The position numbers were made by a program, and so were the translations under genes. A stretch of DNA of 64,000 nt from an uncultured Bacteroidales bacterium (GTDB lineage Bacteria; Bacteroidota; Bacteroidia; Bacteroidales; P3): contig OMXC01000011.1 in NCBI GenBank assembly GCA_900314925.1, positions 124,001-188,000 of the forward strand. The letters run 5' to 3'. The number at the start of each line of letters is the position of its first letter. Within the stretch, counting starts at the first letter, position 1. Below the pieces are notes generated by a model. It saw only the letters and a program-made list of their open reading frames with translations. It made no database searches and was not told the origin of the DNA. Shown in pieces: positions 17,383-25,527 of this stretch.

Positions 17383-17390
17383 ACACGCTG

Positions 17391-17422
17391 CAAAAATACA
17401 CAAAATAAATAAACTACGCAAA
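17391..17422 (-). promoter_or_regulatory. Promoter of the AbiE-like operon
   Basis: On the minus strand TTTG (17422-17419), a 20-base spacer and TATTTTTG (17398-17391) match the Bacteroidetes consensus. The rest of 17423-17560 shows no gene. Confidence 0.6.
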
Positions 17423-17560
17423 TAAAATGCAATTATTACTTCAAAATTTCATCTGCCTCCTACGCGATTCCCACACGGCTCGCACCTCGTGGTCATTGAA
17501 AAAACGTATAGATTTCTTATTGCCCATTTATCAATAAATATATGTTGTCATTAGTTTGAG

Positions 17561-17719
17561 CACTTATTTAATCACCTATTTGACCACTTATTTGACCACC
17601 TATTTGACCACCTATTTGACCACCTATTTGACCACTCATTTGACCACCTATTTGACCACTCATTTGACCACCTATTTGACCACTCATTTGACCACCTATT
17701 TGACCACCTATTTCAACAC
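17561..17719 (-). repeat. 12-bp tandem array starting at a stop codon (GTG GTC AAA stop)n
   Basis: CAC recurs every 12 bases from 17561 to 17717, giving 14 units. On the minus strand each unit reads GTG GTC AAA TAG, TGA or TAA. The first unit, GTG TTG AAA TAG, is the real end (V-L-K-stop) of the AlbA_2 gene; the most distal unit is degenerate. There are no unique spacers between units, so this is not CRISPR. Confidence 0.9.
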
Positions 17720-19219
17720 TACAAAATAACTGCCCCTAGTTCTTCCTCGTCTCTCAACATAACCGTTATCAATAAGGGACAATATATGTTTCTGAACAGC
17801 CGATGGGTTGATTCCAATTGTTGCAGCAATCTGTTTACGTGTGATGTGATTATCAAGAACAATCAATTCAAATATACGTTCTCTAACGTCAGATTTATTT
17901 TCCGGAATGTTTTCAATAACATGGCCTTTAGTGTCAATTGTAATTTCTTTACACATAAAATCAGGGTGACATGGGATGGACACAAAAAAGTAAGTCCTTT
18001 CGTCATCAGAATCAAAACAAGCTCTTCCAGAGCCATTCTTCTCCAGCTCGTTTTTGATTGTAGGTATGCCTGTGCCTCTTCCTTCTGTAAGATCCAGTTC
18101 CTTCAGAAAATCACCAAGCCGACGATTCCTGTATCTTCTTGCGCGGACACGCTTACCCTCACGTAGGTCGTCTAATCGAATACTTCTATCGGCGCCGCTA
18201 TAACTCACAATTTCAATTTTGTCTGGCATAATTGAGATTTCGACGGGTTCGCGCTCTTGGTATGAGCGATGATATAATGCGTTGACGATGGCTTCTTCCA
18301 ACGCTTGGTATGGATAATTGAAAACTCTAATCGCTTCTGCTCTGGACGGCACTTTTTTCACCTTTTGCTGAACCACCATTGTTTTTACATATTCCAATGT
18401 TCTATGGATAATTTGATGCACGGGTCCTGTAATTGGATCCAATTCTATGAAATTGTCTGGATCTTCGTCCTTGCCTTTAGGATATATCACTATTTCCACC
18501 CGTGTGCCAGGAAAGAATCTCTCCGGATTATTAGAAAATAGCATCAAAGCAATATTTTTTACCCGATAATTCTCTTGTGGGCCGTCAAGCAAATCCATTT
18601 GGTTTAAAATAGCCGTTGGAATCATTGTTTCCATCTGTTCTGCAAGACGGCTGCCAGTCTCAGCCAGATAATCTCTAATTAACAACATAGATACATCTGA
18701 TATTTTGGCATTTGGATTGCCTCGATCATCAAATGGCACACGATTGGCGAGATTCAACAATTCAATCTCATACTCACCTTTAGCAACGATGGTGCTTGAA
18801 TTATATCGTATATAGTAGTTGTAATTTTTGAAATTAGTGTTTGTCACTTTATCGGGCACCTTGTATGGCCGACGGTCTCCAGCAGTAGCCCAAATAACAA
18901 GCACTTTTTTCCCGTCCACATCCTCAATGGAAGTTCGAGGCTGATAGTATGGTTGAATCTGATTGTTAAAGTTAATCATATCCTTCTGGATTCTATCCAG
19001 ACTATCGACATTGATACCGCATACAGGTCTAATGGCTCTACCATTTTCCTCTTCTGCGCCAACAACTATGTAACCTCCACTTTGGTCTTCGAAGTCATTG
19101 GCAAATGCACAAATGGTTCTATATATATGATCAGGATCCCATCCTTTTTTGAATTCTATGCGGTCGTTTTCAACGACATTTCCATTTATTAATGCTTCTA
19201 TGTTAACAGGTAAAGTCAT
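17708..19219 (-). CDS. AlbA_2 (Schlafen-type) DNA-binding/ATP-binding transcriptional regulator
   Basis: The 503-residue product carries an N-terminal AlbA_2 domain (about 15-150; DRIEFKKGWDPDHIYRTICAFANDF, GGYIVVGAEEENG, YYIRYNSSTIVA). A GHKL-type ATP-binding domain follows (about 300-400; ALEEAIVNALYHRSYQ with the N-box Asn, then RNRRLGDFLKELDLTEGRGTGIPTI), and a C-terminal winged helix at about 450-500 (ITRKQIAATIGINPSAVQKHI). Proteins of this family are common in accessory islands and are annotated as putative transcriptional regulators or helicase-like; function unproven. A promoter box TATCTTTG lies at 19349-19342, upstream of a relic of a related gene start. The gene ends in the 12-bp array. 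Confidence 0.85.
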   Translation of the reverse strand: MTLPVNIEALINGNVVENDRIEFKKGWDPDHIYRTICAFANDFEDQSGGYIVVGAEEENGRAIRPVCGINVDSLDRIQKDMINFNNQIQPYYQPRTSIEDVDGKKVLVIWATAGDRRPYKVPDKVTNTNFKNYNYYIRYNSSTIVAKGEYEIELLNLANRVPFDDRGNPNAKISDVSMLLIRDYLAETGSRLAEQMETMIPTAILNQMDLLDGPQENYRVKNIALMLFSNNPERFFPGTRVEIVIYPKGKDEDPDNFIELDPITGPVHQIIHRTLEYVKTMVVQQKVKKVPSRAEAIRVFNYPYQALEEAIVNALYHRSYQEREPVEISIMPDKIEIVSYSGADRSIRLDDLREGKRVRARRYRNRRLGDFLKELDLTEGRGTGIPTIKNELEKNGSGRACFDSDDERTYFFVSIPCHPDFMCKEITIDTKGHVIENIPENKSDVRERIFELIVLDNHITRKQIAATIGINPSAVQKHILSLIDNGYVERRGRTRGSYFVVLK

Positions 19220-19240
19220 TGTCTTTTTTTATTATAATTG

Positions 19241-19276
19241 CTATCGTATAAAGTCTTCAATGTTAATTGGTAGTGT
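19241..19276 (-). pseudogene. Relic 5' end of a second AlbA_2 gene
   Basis: On the minus strand this reads TLPINIEDFIR then TAG, next to the intact gene's start TLPVNIEALIN. It lies between the TATCTTTG box (19349-19342) and the intact start codon, so it appears that the intact gene replaced an older homolog and left its first codons behind. Confidence 0.55.
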
Positions 19277-19361
19277 CGCATTTCAATTTTTCACACGGTT
19301 ACTCACGCATTTACGCTTTTATATAGTCCCTTTTTCGGGGGCAAAGATACGGGTTTTATTT

Positions 19362-19458
19362 TAGTTACACATTTAAGCAATTTACTCACACATTTTCTTA
19401 TAAGCACATTTAATAATTAGACATTCTCACATTATATATTAGCACATTCACACATTAT
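19362..19458. repeat. Degenerate octamer tract (ATGYGTKA family, reversed)
   Basis: Words such as ACACATTT, CACATTTA, CATTCTCA, ATTCACAC and ATTATTG recur with a period near 8. They read as ATGTGTGAATGTG on the minus strand, where the tract truncates the ATPase relic. Confidence 0.5.
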
Positions 19459-19554
19459 TGTATTCTGGTCTTTAAGGCCCTGCAGCTGCCGCATATATTG
19501 TTTGCGATATATTAGGTCTTGGTTTTGCATTTTATTACTTTTTGAACTTATCAT
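19432..19554 (-). pseudogene. N-terminal relic of a DUF4143-type ATPase
   Basis: From ATG 19554 the minus strand encodes QDLIYRKQYMRQLQGLKDQN, a typical N-terminus of AAA_14/DUF4143 ATPases just before the Walker A strand. It then runs into the octamer tract (TIMCECANI, stop). A full promoter (TTTG 19652-19649, 19 bases, TATCTTTG 19629-19622) still points at it. Everything from Walker A onward is missing. A minor peptide could still be made. Confidence 0.6.
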
Positions 19555-19621
19555 ATGGATCTCTTGGTGCACATTGTCGTTAAATAAATTCACACATTCT
19601 ATCACGTTGTTGTTTCGTCTG

Positions 19622-19652
19622 CAAAGATACGCATTTTTTTGAATACGGCAAA
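19622..19652 (-). promoter_or_regulatory. Orphan promoter of the ATPase relic
   Basis: TTTG (19652-19649), a 19-base spacer and TATCTTTG (19629-19622) are intact on the minus strand. The remaining sequence to 19755 shows no gene. Confidence 0.6.
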
Positions 19653-19754
19653 ATGTTTTCATAAAATCATGGAGCTCCGCTGCCTAATTCCCACTAATCT
19701 TTTAACTCTTACAATTATGCAATCGCCACTTTCTCTATGTCGAGGTCGGTCAAT

Positions 19755-20173
19755 TCTCGTTTGAATTCTATGCGGTTGGTATTGGCTATATTTGATAATC
19801 CTTGTTGTTATATTCTTACATGTATGAAGGTCTATGGTGGGAGGGGAAGATTGTTTCGTCGTCGGTGACGGCGTCCAGCCAGATATCGGTTGTAATGTCG
19901 ATTCTGGCATTGCTGAGGTCAGTGCCGGAGAAATCGGCACCAGCCACTTCGCAGCATTTTATCTCTGCATTGCTTAAATCGGCATTGCGGAGGTTGGCAC
20001 CAGTAAGGTTGCAGAAACCGATATAGGCATCAGAGAGGTTGGCACCTTCAAGGTTGGCATTGCTCAGGTCCAATTCGTCGAGGAATGCCGTGCTGAGGTC
20101 GTCGGTGCAGCCTTGCTCCTCACCAAGTCGGGCGATTACCTCTCCCTGCATGTTCCTGATGACAACTGGATGG
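19755..20173 (-). repeat. Segmental duplication, copy 2
   Basis: This is the partner of 14672-15090, in the same orientation and 5,083 bp away. It covers most of the second pentapeptide gene and its 3' flank. Confidence 0.85.
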
Positions 20174-20253
20174 TTTGGATCGCCATCCTCTTCAGGCAAC
20201 TCGCCCAATATCATTCCCATGATTTCACAGCCACAATAGTTGCTGTATTGCAT
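19816..20253 (-). CDS. Pentapeptide-repeat protein, paralog closing the type IIG operon
   Basis: The frame is open to 20310, but ATG 20253 lies 1 base after the stop of the upstream gene and gives a 145-residue product. It begins MQYSNYCGCEIMGMILGEL, an extra 27 or so residues compared with the copy at 14733-15098. It then shares the same core: GCTDDLSTAFLDELDLSNA, LTGANLRNADLSNAEI, ADFSGTDLSNARI and the tail FPSHHRPSYM. The repeats form a beta-helix. Placement directly behind a restriction enzyme and a membrane pentapeptide gene suggests a role linked to restriction, possibly protecting DNA-bound proteins; this is inference only. Confidence 0.8.
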   Translation of the reverse strand: MQYSNYCGCEIMGMILGELPEEDGDPNHPVVIRNMQGEVIARLGEEQGCTDDLSTAFLDELDLSNANLEGANLSDAYIGFCNLTGANLRNADLSNAEIKCCEVAGADFSGTDLSNARIDITTDIWLDAVTDDETIFPSHHRPSYM

Positions 20254-20254
20254 A

Positions 20255-20722
20255 TTAGCACCCCCTGAAATCGGTTTCCCGCATATTGGCAGAATAGAGG
20301 TCGGCCTCACTTAGGTCTGCTCCTTTGAATGAGGCATGATCCAAATTGGCATACGAGAGATTTGCTTTTTTCAAACTGGCATAGTCGAAATTGGCATACG
20401 AAAGGTCTCTCCCTGCAAAATTGGAACCATCAAGATTCTTGCCCGCGAAGTCCAACGAGAAGTCCTTTCGATTGTCGGGCATAACGAATGCGCCTTTAGC
20501 GGCAGTCGCTATCCTAGAGTCCGCTATCTCCTTCTGCACTTCCTCTGTCTGGAGAGCCTTCTGTCGCTCTTGGTTTGCATCAATGTTTATATTGTAGTGT
20601 GTCGAGCTTGGATGATCTTTCTTATAGACCCAATAAACCACAAGGAACGCGACAATGAGGGCTCCGAATCCACCTACGGGCGTTCCGACTTTAGACAGAA
20701 GGATAAAGGCAAGTCCAATCAT
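20255..20722 (-). CDS. Membrane-anchored pentapeptide-repeat protein
   Basis: The longer open frame reaches 20896, but ATG 20722 overlaps the TGA of the restriction gene (ATGA 20719-20722) and starts a sensible protein of 155 residues. It has one transmembrane helix at about 18-34 (GALIVAFLVVYWVYKKD), then a charged linker with a short coiled-coil-like stretch (QERQKALQTEEVQKEIADS). About 10 pentapeptides follow at 95-150 (LDFAGKNLDGSNFAGRDLSYANFDYASLKKANLSYANL). It would sit at the inner membrane with the beta-helix in the cytosol. It is translationally coupled to its neighbours on both sides. No function is established for this arrangement. Confidence 0.82.
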   Translation of the reverse strand: MIGLAFILLSKVGTPVGGFGALIVAFLVVYWVYKKDHPSSTHYNINIDANQERQKALQTEEVQKEIADSRIATAAKGAFVMPDNRKDFSLDFAGKNLDGSNFAGRDLSYANFDYASLKKANLSYANLDHASFKGADLSEADLYSANMRETDFRGC

Positions 20723-23700
20723 TTGTTTTCGTATTCCAGTTTGGTGATGGTTGTATTGGGGTCGACGGTGAGTACTTCGTCGTAGGTGAGGCTGTAGAGG
20801 TGATAGACGCGGAGGTCGATTTCGCGGTCGGTGGCAGCGATTTGGTCGGTGAGTTGGTGGCAAGCGTCGGCATACTGGCGGAAGTAGTCTTCCCACTCGT
20901 CCTGCTGCTGGAGGGTGAGTTTGATTTTCTGCTTCTTCAGCTCTGCCACAAAGGCAGCGAAGTCCATCTGGTCGAATGTCTGCAAGGCTGTTGTAATCTT
21001 CACTCCTTCGATGTTCTCCATCAGTCGCCGCAGAAAACGACTGCGTTTCTCATGAATTTGCTGGTTGAGGGAAAGCATTGTGTCGGCGTAGGCGGAAAGA
21101 TATTTGTCATCACAATTGATAATTGGGATTTGTCCAAAATATTTCCATATTAACTGATAGCCTCCTTGAATTTGTGAACAAAACTTAGTTATCAGCCACC
21201 AACCCATTCTGGAGTTGAGAACTGCTAACAGGACTTTGCTTTCGGTTGGAATAACCCACATGGAATCGTTACAATATAATCTATTTAGGTCATATACAAA
21301 ACATGGTTTGACTTGAAATTTCTGATACATAATCTTCGGCTTGTCGAATATCTCATAGTAATCGCAAGCCCTAAGTTCCCACCAATAATCACCTTTGTCT
21401 GTCCTCTTTCTGCCCTTTTCGGCAAATGGTTCTAACCATGATGCTATTGATGGATATTGGGTTTTCAAGTAGTTCCACGCTTCATTTTCGTTCTCAAAAG
21501 ATTGTTTTCTTTGTGTCCATCCTTTTGCAAATAGTATAAGATAACTTGATGCTTCAGCTTTACCGTAGGGGGTTATGTTACGGCCTTGAAGAAATGGGAA
21601 TATGTGCTCTTTGGCATGCTCGTCCTCTTCTATAATCGTTTGGTATGTCTTTGAATCAATAAGGAATGCCTCTGACAATCCTGTTAGTACACCACGATAT
21701 GCTTCGCCTCCTATATGCTTTTTTAATGTTTGGTTATTATTTGTTAGCTTTTCAATAAGAGCCTTGTCCTTTTGAGAAGAAATAATCCAAGTGTCGTTGC
21801 TGAATTGAGAGATGTCGAAGAACTCCTCTGTTGTGGCAACATTCTGGTTAAAGTCATTTGCGTTGGCTGCATTTAGCACAGAAACAGATAGCAGCTCACT
21901 GGGAATATCATTCCTTCCAATAAATATGCAAGGATAAGTGGTAGCACCCTCAAATATTTGAATGTCCCCAAAATCAATGAGTTTTTCTAAGTGTTTGTCC
22001 AAGAAGTAACTTCTCAACCCCACTCCATATCCAGCTTGTAGCCATTTGTTTGGCATAATATAGGACACTACTCCCCCCGTTTTGGCTAATTGGAAGGCTT
22101 TTTCTACAAAAATACAATATAAGTCTCCTCGTTTGTTATATGTTCTATATCCCAGTTGCTCTAGTTGAATGGAAGTTTCTGGGATGCTCTCTAAATGCAC
22201 ATACGGCGGATTACCTATCACCACATCAAAGCCGCCTTTCTCGAAGACTTGCGGGAATTCTTTCTGCCAGTCGAAGGCTTTGTCTCCTGCAACGACGGGG
22301 TCGCTGATAAGGGAGTTGCCGCATTTGATGTTCTTGTTAAGTGTGTTGAGTTTGCGGCGAGGTTTGGCGGTTCGCAACCAAAGGGCCAGTTGTGCTATTT
22401 CGACACTCTCTTCATTGATATCTACGCCGTAGAGGTTGTTCTCCAGGATGCTGTTTTCAATTCCTTGGAAGACGATGGCGTCGCCCGTGACTTTCGCCTG
22501 CATCTCGTCGATAAGGGAATGCTCTGCCATAAGGAACTGCAGCGCTGCGTTGAGGAAGGCGCCGCTGCCGCAGGCGGGGTCGAGGATGGTGAGTTGCAGC
22601 AGCCATTCACGGTATTGGTTCAGTTTCTCGAGCAGTTTCAGCTTGGTTTGTTTCTGGCGGTTCTTATCGGCGAAATACTCTTCCTCGACGATGCCCAACT
22701 CGCTTTTCTTCTCGTTGCAGAGACGGCCGACCGTATTTTCAACGATATACTTGGTGATATATTGCGGGGTGTAGAACACGCCGTCCTGCTTGCGCTTGGA
22801 GGTTTTCGGGGTCTCGCCGCTGCTGATCTGCTGGCCAACCTCTTCGATTTCCGACAGCGAGTTCTCGAAGATATGACCGAGAATATTTACGTCCACCTCG
22901 CTCTCGAAGTCGTATGTGGAGAGTCGGCGGGTGTGCTCCACCAAGGGCTCGTCGCTGACGACGATATTATCCAGCACCTCGTCGGGCTTGAAGAGACCTC
23001 CATTGTATGCGAAGATGTCGTACTTCTTGCCTTGAAAGCCGGTGTTCATGTAGCCGAAATACTTCTTTATTCGGTCATAAAGGGGTACATACGCATCCAG
23101 ATCTCTCAGTTTTTCCCACTGGTCGATAATCTGAATCATCGAGTTGGGCGGCAGCAAACCACCGTCTTCTGCAAAGAAGATGAAGAGCAGGCGGTCGAGC
23201 AATTTCTGTGTCTTCTTGAAGAGCAAAAGCTGCCACGCTTTCTCGTCTGCTGCCCAAGCGTTACCTTCTTGGTACGGGTTTCGGGCAATGATGTCGGCAA
23301 AGAGGACTCGTTTGAATTGCGAATAGTCTTTGTAGAGGGCTTTTGTGATTTGGTCTTCGTTGGACACCGACTCTTGTTTCATCGTGCAAGCCACACCTCG
23401 TTGTACCTGTGGCCATGCAAGGACAAGATACAACTCTTGGAATTCCTGCTCGGAAATGTGGAAGAGGTTCCACTCGCGATACTCGACAGCATTGTCGATA
23501 TAGAGGCGCAGTTTCTCGAAGTTGGAGATGACTACCAGACGGGCATTGGGATGCTGACTCTTGTAATTGAAAGCTTGCGCTTCGACTTTTGACAGGTCGG
23601 TGGTCTTATGGTCTTTCAGTTCGATAACGCCTATGACTTTTCCGTCCTGCAGTATGGCACCGTCGGATTTCTTGGCGTCGGTCTCGTTTTTCTGTTCGGT

Positions 23701-23922
23701 GATGAGGTTGTATTCGGGCGATGGGTTGAGAGTGTAGCCCAATACTTTGACAAAAAGCTCGCGCAGGAAACCTTCTTGGAACTGTTCCTCCTTGGATTGG
23801 AGTATGTTTTGCTGCACCTCGGTGTTGAGGAAATAGCTTTTATATTGTGCCCACGCACGTTGCAGGCATTCTGGTTCAAGTAGCGCAAGGTATTTCTTGA
23901 TTATGTTCTTTTGGAAAAGCAT
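20719..23922 (-). CDS. Type IIG (Eco57I-class) restriction-modification enzyme
   Basis: The start is set at ATG 23922 (MLFQKNIIKKYLALLEPE) because the TATCTTTG box ends only about 20 bases upstream; the longer frame to 23970 begins before the transcript. The product has 1,067 residues. The N-terminal nuclease has a PD-(D/E)xK pattern (TDAKKSDGAI, VIGVIELKDHKT) within the first 120 residues. The gamma-class N6-adenine methylase has DPACGSG near 447 and NPPY near 571, followed by a target-recognition region and a helical C-terminus. One polypeptide cuts and methylates. The recognition part (nucleotides about 21.1-22.2 kb) is visibly AT-richer than the rest, suggesting replacement. Two pentapeptide genes follow in overlapping frames. 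Confidence 0.9.
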   Translation of the reverse strand: MLFQKNIIKKYLALLEPECLQRAWAQYKSYFLNTEVQQNILQSKEEQFQEGFLRELFVKVLGYTLNPSPEYNLITEQKNETDAKKSDGAILQDGKVIGVIELKDHKTTDLSKVEAQAFNYKSQHPNARLVVISNFEKLRLYIDNAVEYREWNLFHISEQEFQELYLVLAWPQVQRGVACTMKQESVSNEDQITKALYKDYSQFKRVLFADIIARNPYQEGNAWAADEKAWQLLLFKKTQKLLDRLLFIFFAEDGGLLPPNSMIQIIDQWEKLRDLDAYVPLYDRIKKYFGYMNTGFQGKKYDIFAYNGGLFKPDEVLDNIVVSDEPLVEHTRRLSTYDFESEVDVNILGHIFENSLSEIEEVGQQISSGETPKTSKRKQDGVFYTPQYITKYIVENTVGRLCNEKKSELGIVEEEYFADKNRQKQTKLKLLEKLNQYREWLLQLTILDPACGSGAFLNAALQFLMAEHSLIDEMQAKVTGDAIVFQGIENSILENNLYGVDINEESVEIAQLALWLRTAKPRRKLNTLNKNIKCGNSLISDPVVAGDKAFDWQKEFPQVFEKGGFDVVIGNPPYVHLESIPETSIQLEQLGYRTYNKRGDLYCIFVEKAFQLAKTGGVVSYIMPNKWLQAGYGVGLRSYFLDKHLEKLIDFGDIQIFEGATTYPCIFIGRNDIPSELLSVSVLNAANANDFNQNVATTEEFFDISQFSNDTWIISSQKDKALIEKLTNNNQTLKKHIGGEAYRGVLTGLSEAFLIDSKTYQTIIEEDEHAKEHIFPFLQGRNITPYGKAEASSYLILFAKGWTQRKQSFENENEAWNYLKTQYPSIASWLEPFAEKGRKRTDKGDYWWELRACDYYEIFDKPKIMYQKFQVKPCFVYDLNRLYCNDSMWVIPTESKVLLAVLNSRMGWWLITKFCSQIQGGYQLIWKYFGQIPIINCDDKYLSAYADTMLSLNQQIHEKRSRFLRRLMENIEGVKITTALQTFDQMDFAAFVAELKKQKIKLTLQQQDEWEDYFRQYADACHQLTDQIAATDREIDLRVYHLYSLTYDEVLTVDPNTTITKLEYENK

Positions 23923-23940
23923 AGCAATATTTTTAGATTG

Positions 23941-23971
23941 CAAAGATACGCATTTTTTGTGGAATGGCAAA
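23941..23971 (-). promoter_or_regulatory. Promoter of the type IIG operon
   Basis: On the minus strand TTTG (23971-23968), 19 bases and TATCTTTG (23948-23941) form a full promoter about 20 bases before the chosen start codon. Confidence 0.75.
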
Positions 23972-23981
23972 ATTTAATTAA

Positions 23982-24005
23982 ATGTGTGAATGTGTGAATG
24001 TGAGA
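23982..24005 (+). repeat. Octamer tract ATGTGTGA x3
   Basis: ATGTGTGA, ATGTGTGA and ATGTGAGA lie in tandem between the restriction promoter and the 3' end of the DUF4143 ATPase gene. Confidence 0.75.
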
Positions 24006-24018
24006 AAGTGGGAAGCTT

Positions 24019-25158
24019 TTAGAATATTTCACCATTCCAAAGCATCTTCAGGAAGTCAAGGATGTAGATGAGCTCGGTGTCGCCGGAACGGCGTGTGATG
24101 GGGTCAAGTGAAACGAGGATAAGGCGGCAGTCAGGGTGCTCTTCCTTGAAGGCTTTAAGACCTTTCTTATGTTTGGTCTCTACGTGCTCGGTGGATTTGA
24201 TTTCGATGGCCACCTTGGCGTCGCCAATAACCGCATCCACTTCTTTTTTGTCATACGTGTGCCAATAGGAAATGGTATCGCGTTTGTCGTTGTATCCTTT
24301 GTAAGCAACAAGCTCCTGCATCACCAAATGCTCAAAAGCGTGTCCGTAGTCGTCGGTGCCTCGCTTCAATGAATGACGTCCCATCAAGTAGTTGGCAAGT
24401 CCGACATCGAAGTAGTAGAATTTAGGTGCTTGGATGATTTTACGTTTGATCTCCTTTCGGAAAGCCGGAATCTCATACCCGATGAGCGTATCGTAGAGGA
24501 TTTGGAAATAGGATTTGACCGTCTTGGCCGAAACGCCGCAGTCGGAAGCAATATTGGAATAGTTCAGCATCTCGCCGTCGCAGATGGCGGCGACTTCCAT
24601 AAAACGCTCGAACGCGTCTAACTCACGCACTTCTCCCTCCTCGCGTATCTCTTCGTCAAGGTATATTTTCACATATCCGGACAAACGCTTGGTAGCATCC
24701 TCTACCATATAGTGGCGGGGAATCATACCGTTCTGGACGGCGCGGTCGATTTGGAAATCGGTCACCTCGGGCCACACCAGAGGATAGAGTGTTTCCGGTA
24801 TGGCCCGACCGCCAAGGGTGTTGGCTCCGGAACGCTTCAGTTTCCTCGAACTTGAACCGCTGAGAATGAAGAACAGGCCCCGGTCGACCATAAGGGAGTG
24901 TACCACATCCAGCAGTTCGGGGACTTTCTGTATTTCGTCCACAATGACAAGCGTGCCGGCTGGCTTGTCCTGCAGCGCCTCCCACAGAGAATTCGGATTC
25001 CGTTTGAAGGCTTTTCTTACATTCGGGTTAAGCAAATCGTAATAGATGGCATCCTTGAAACGCTCCTTTAGCAAAGTCGATTTGCCTGTCTGGCGTGCTC
25101 CAAACAGGAACATTCCCTCGTCTAACTTTTTCTCAATGTCGAATATTCTCTTGTACAT
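24019..25158 (-). CDS. AAA ATPase with DUF4143 (nuclease-like) C-terminal domain
   Basis: The 379-residue product has Walker A GARQTGKST (20-28), Walker B LVIVDEIQK near 92, and a sensor strand LSGSSSRKLKRSGANTLGGRA. A winged-helix segment follows (YSNIASDCGVSAKTVKSYFQIL). The C-terminal DUF4143 domain has a PD-(D/E)xK-like trace: KKEVDAVIGDAKVAIEIKSTE. The family is present in many copies in Bacteroidales genomes; its cellular role is not settled. It is flanked on both sides by octamer tracts (23982 and 25351). The 25159-25350 interval is AT-rich with no gene. Confidence 0.88.
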   Translation of the reverse strand: MYKRIFDIEKKLDEGMFLFGARQTGKSTLLKERFKDAIYYDLLNPNVRKAFKRNPNSLWEALQDKPAGTLVIVDEIQKVPELLDVVHSLMVDRGLFFILSGSSSRKLKRSGANTLGGRAIPETLYPLVWPEVTDFQIDRAVQNGMIPRHYMVEDATKRLSGYVKIYLDEEIREEGEVRELDAFERFMEVAAICDGEMLNYSNIASDCGVSAKTVKSYFQILYDTLIGYEIPAFRKEIKRKIIQAPKFYYFDVGLANYLMGRHSLKRGTDDYGHAFEHLVMQELVAYKGYNDKRDTISYWHTYDKKEVDAVIGDAKVAIEIKSTEHVETKHKKGLKAFKEEHPDCRLILVSLDPITRRSGDTELIYILDFLKMLWNGEIF

Positions 25159-25350
25159 AAAGCCTCAAAAATTAGTAACCATATTTCTTGGTTTTGTATA
25201 AAATTCGGGAGTATAGTAATGATTTTAGCATATTTTTTTAGCGTTTATTATATGCTGATATTATTGTATTTTAGTTTGTTATATATTTGTTAACGATTAT
25301 ACTTAAATGCAAATGTACGAATTTTTCTTGAATGGCAAAATAAATAATTA

Positions 25351-25391
25351 ATGTGTTAATGCATTTAATGTGTAAATGCGTTAGTGTGTAA
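25351..25391 (+). repeat. Octamer tract (ATGTGTTA, ATGCATTTA, ATGTGTAA, ATGCGTTA, GTGTGTAA)
   Basis: Five near-tandem units of the ATGYGTKA family lie upstream of the ATPase gene and upstream of the aldo/keto reductase promoter box TAATTTTG (25466-25473). Nothing else was recognised in 25392-25527. Confidence 0.75.
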
Positions 25392-25527
25392 ATAACTGAA
25401 AACTTTTGTGTTTATTGTGAAAACATTAGTGCTTTTTGTGAAACATATATATAGAAAAATGGTTGTAATTTTGCAGCATCGAACGAAACGGACAAAAATC
25501 GAATATTAAACAATAAAACAGATACTT

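Noticed and set aside
17561..17719. CRISPR array
   Set aside because: Units are contiguous 12-mers without unique spacers, and no cas genes are nearby.
22195..23592. A 465-codon rightward frame opposite the type IIG gene
   Set aside because: It is a shadow of the methylase/nuclease frame; no start signal and no family resemblance.
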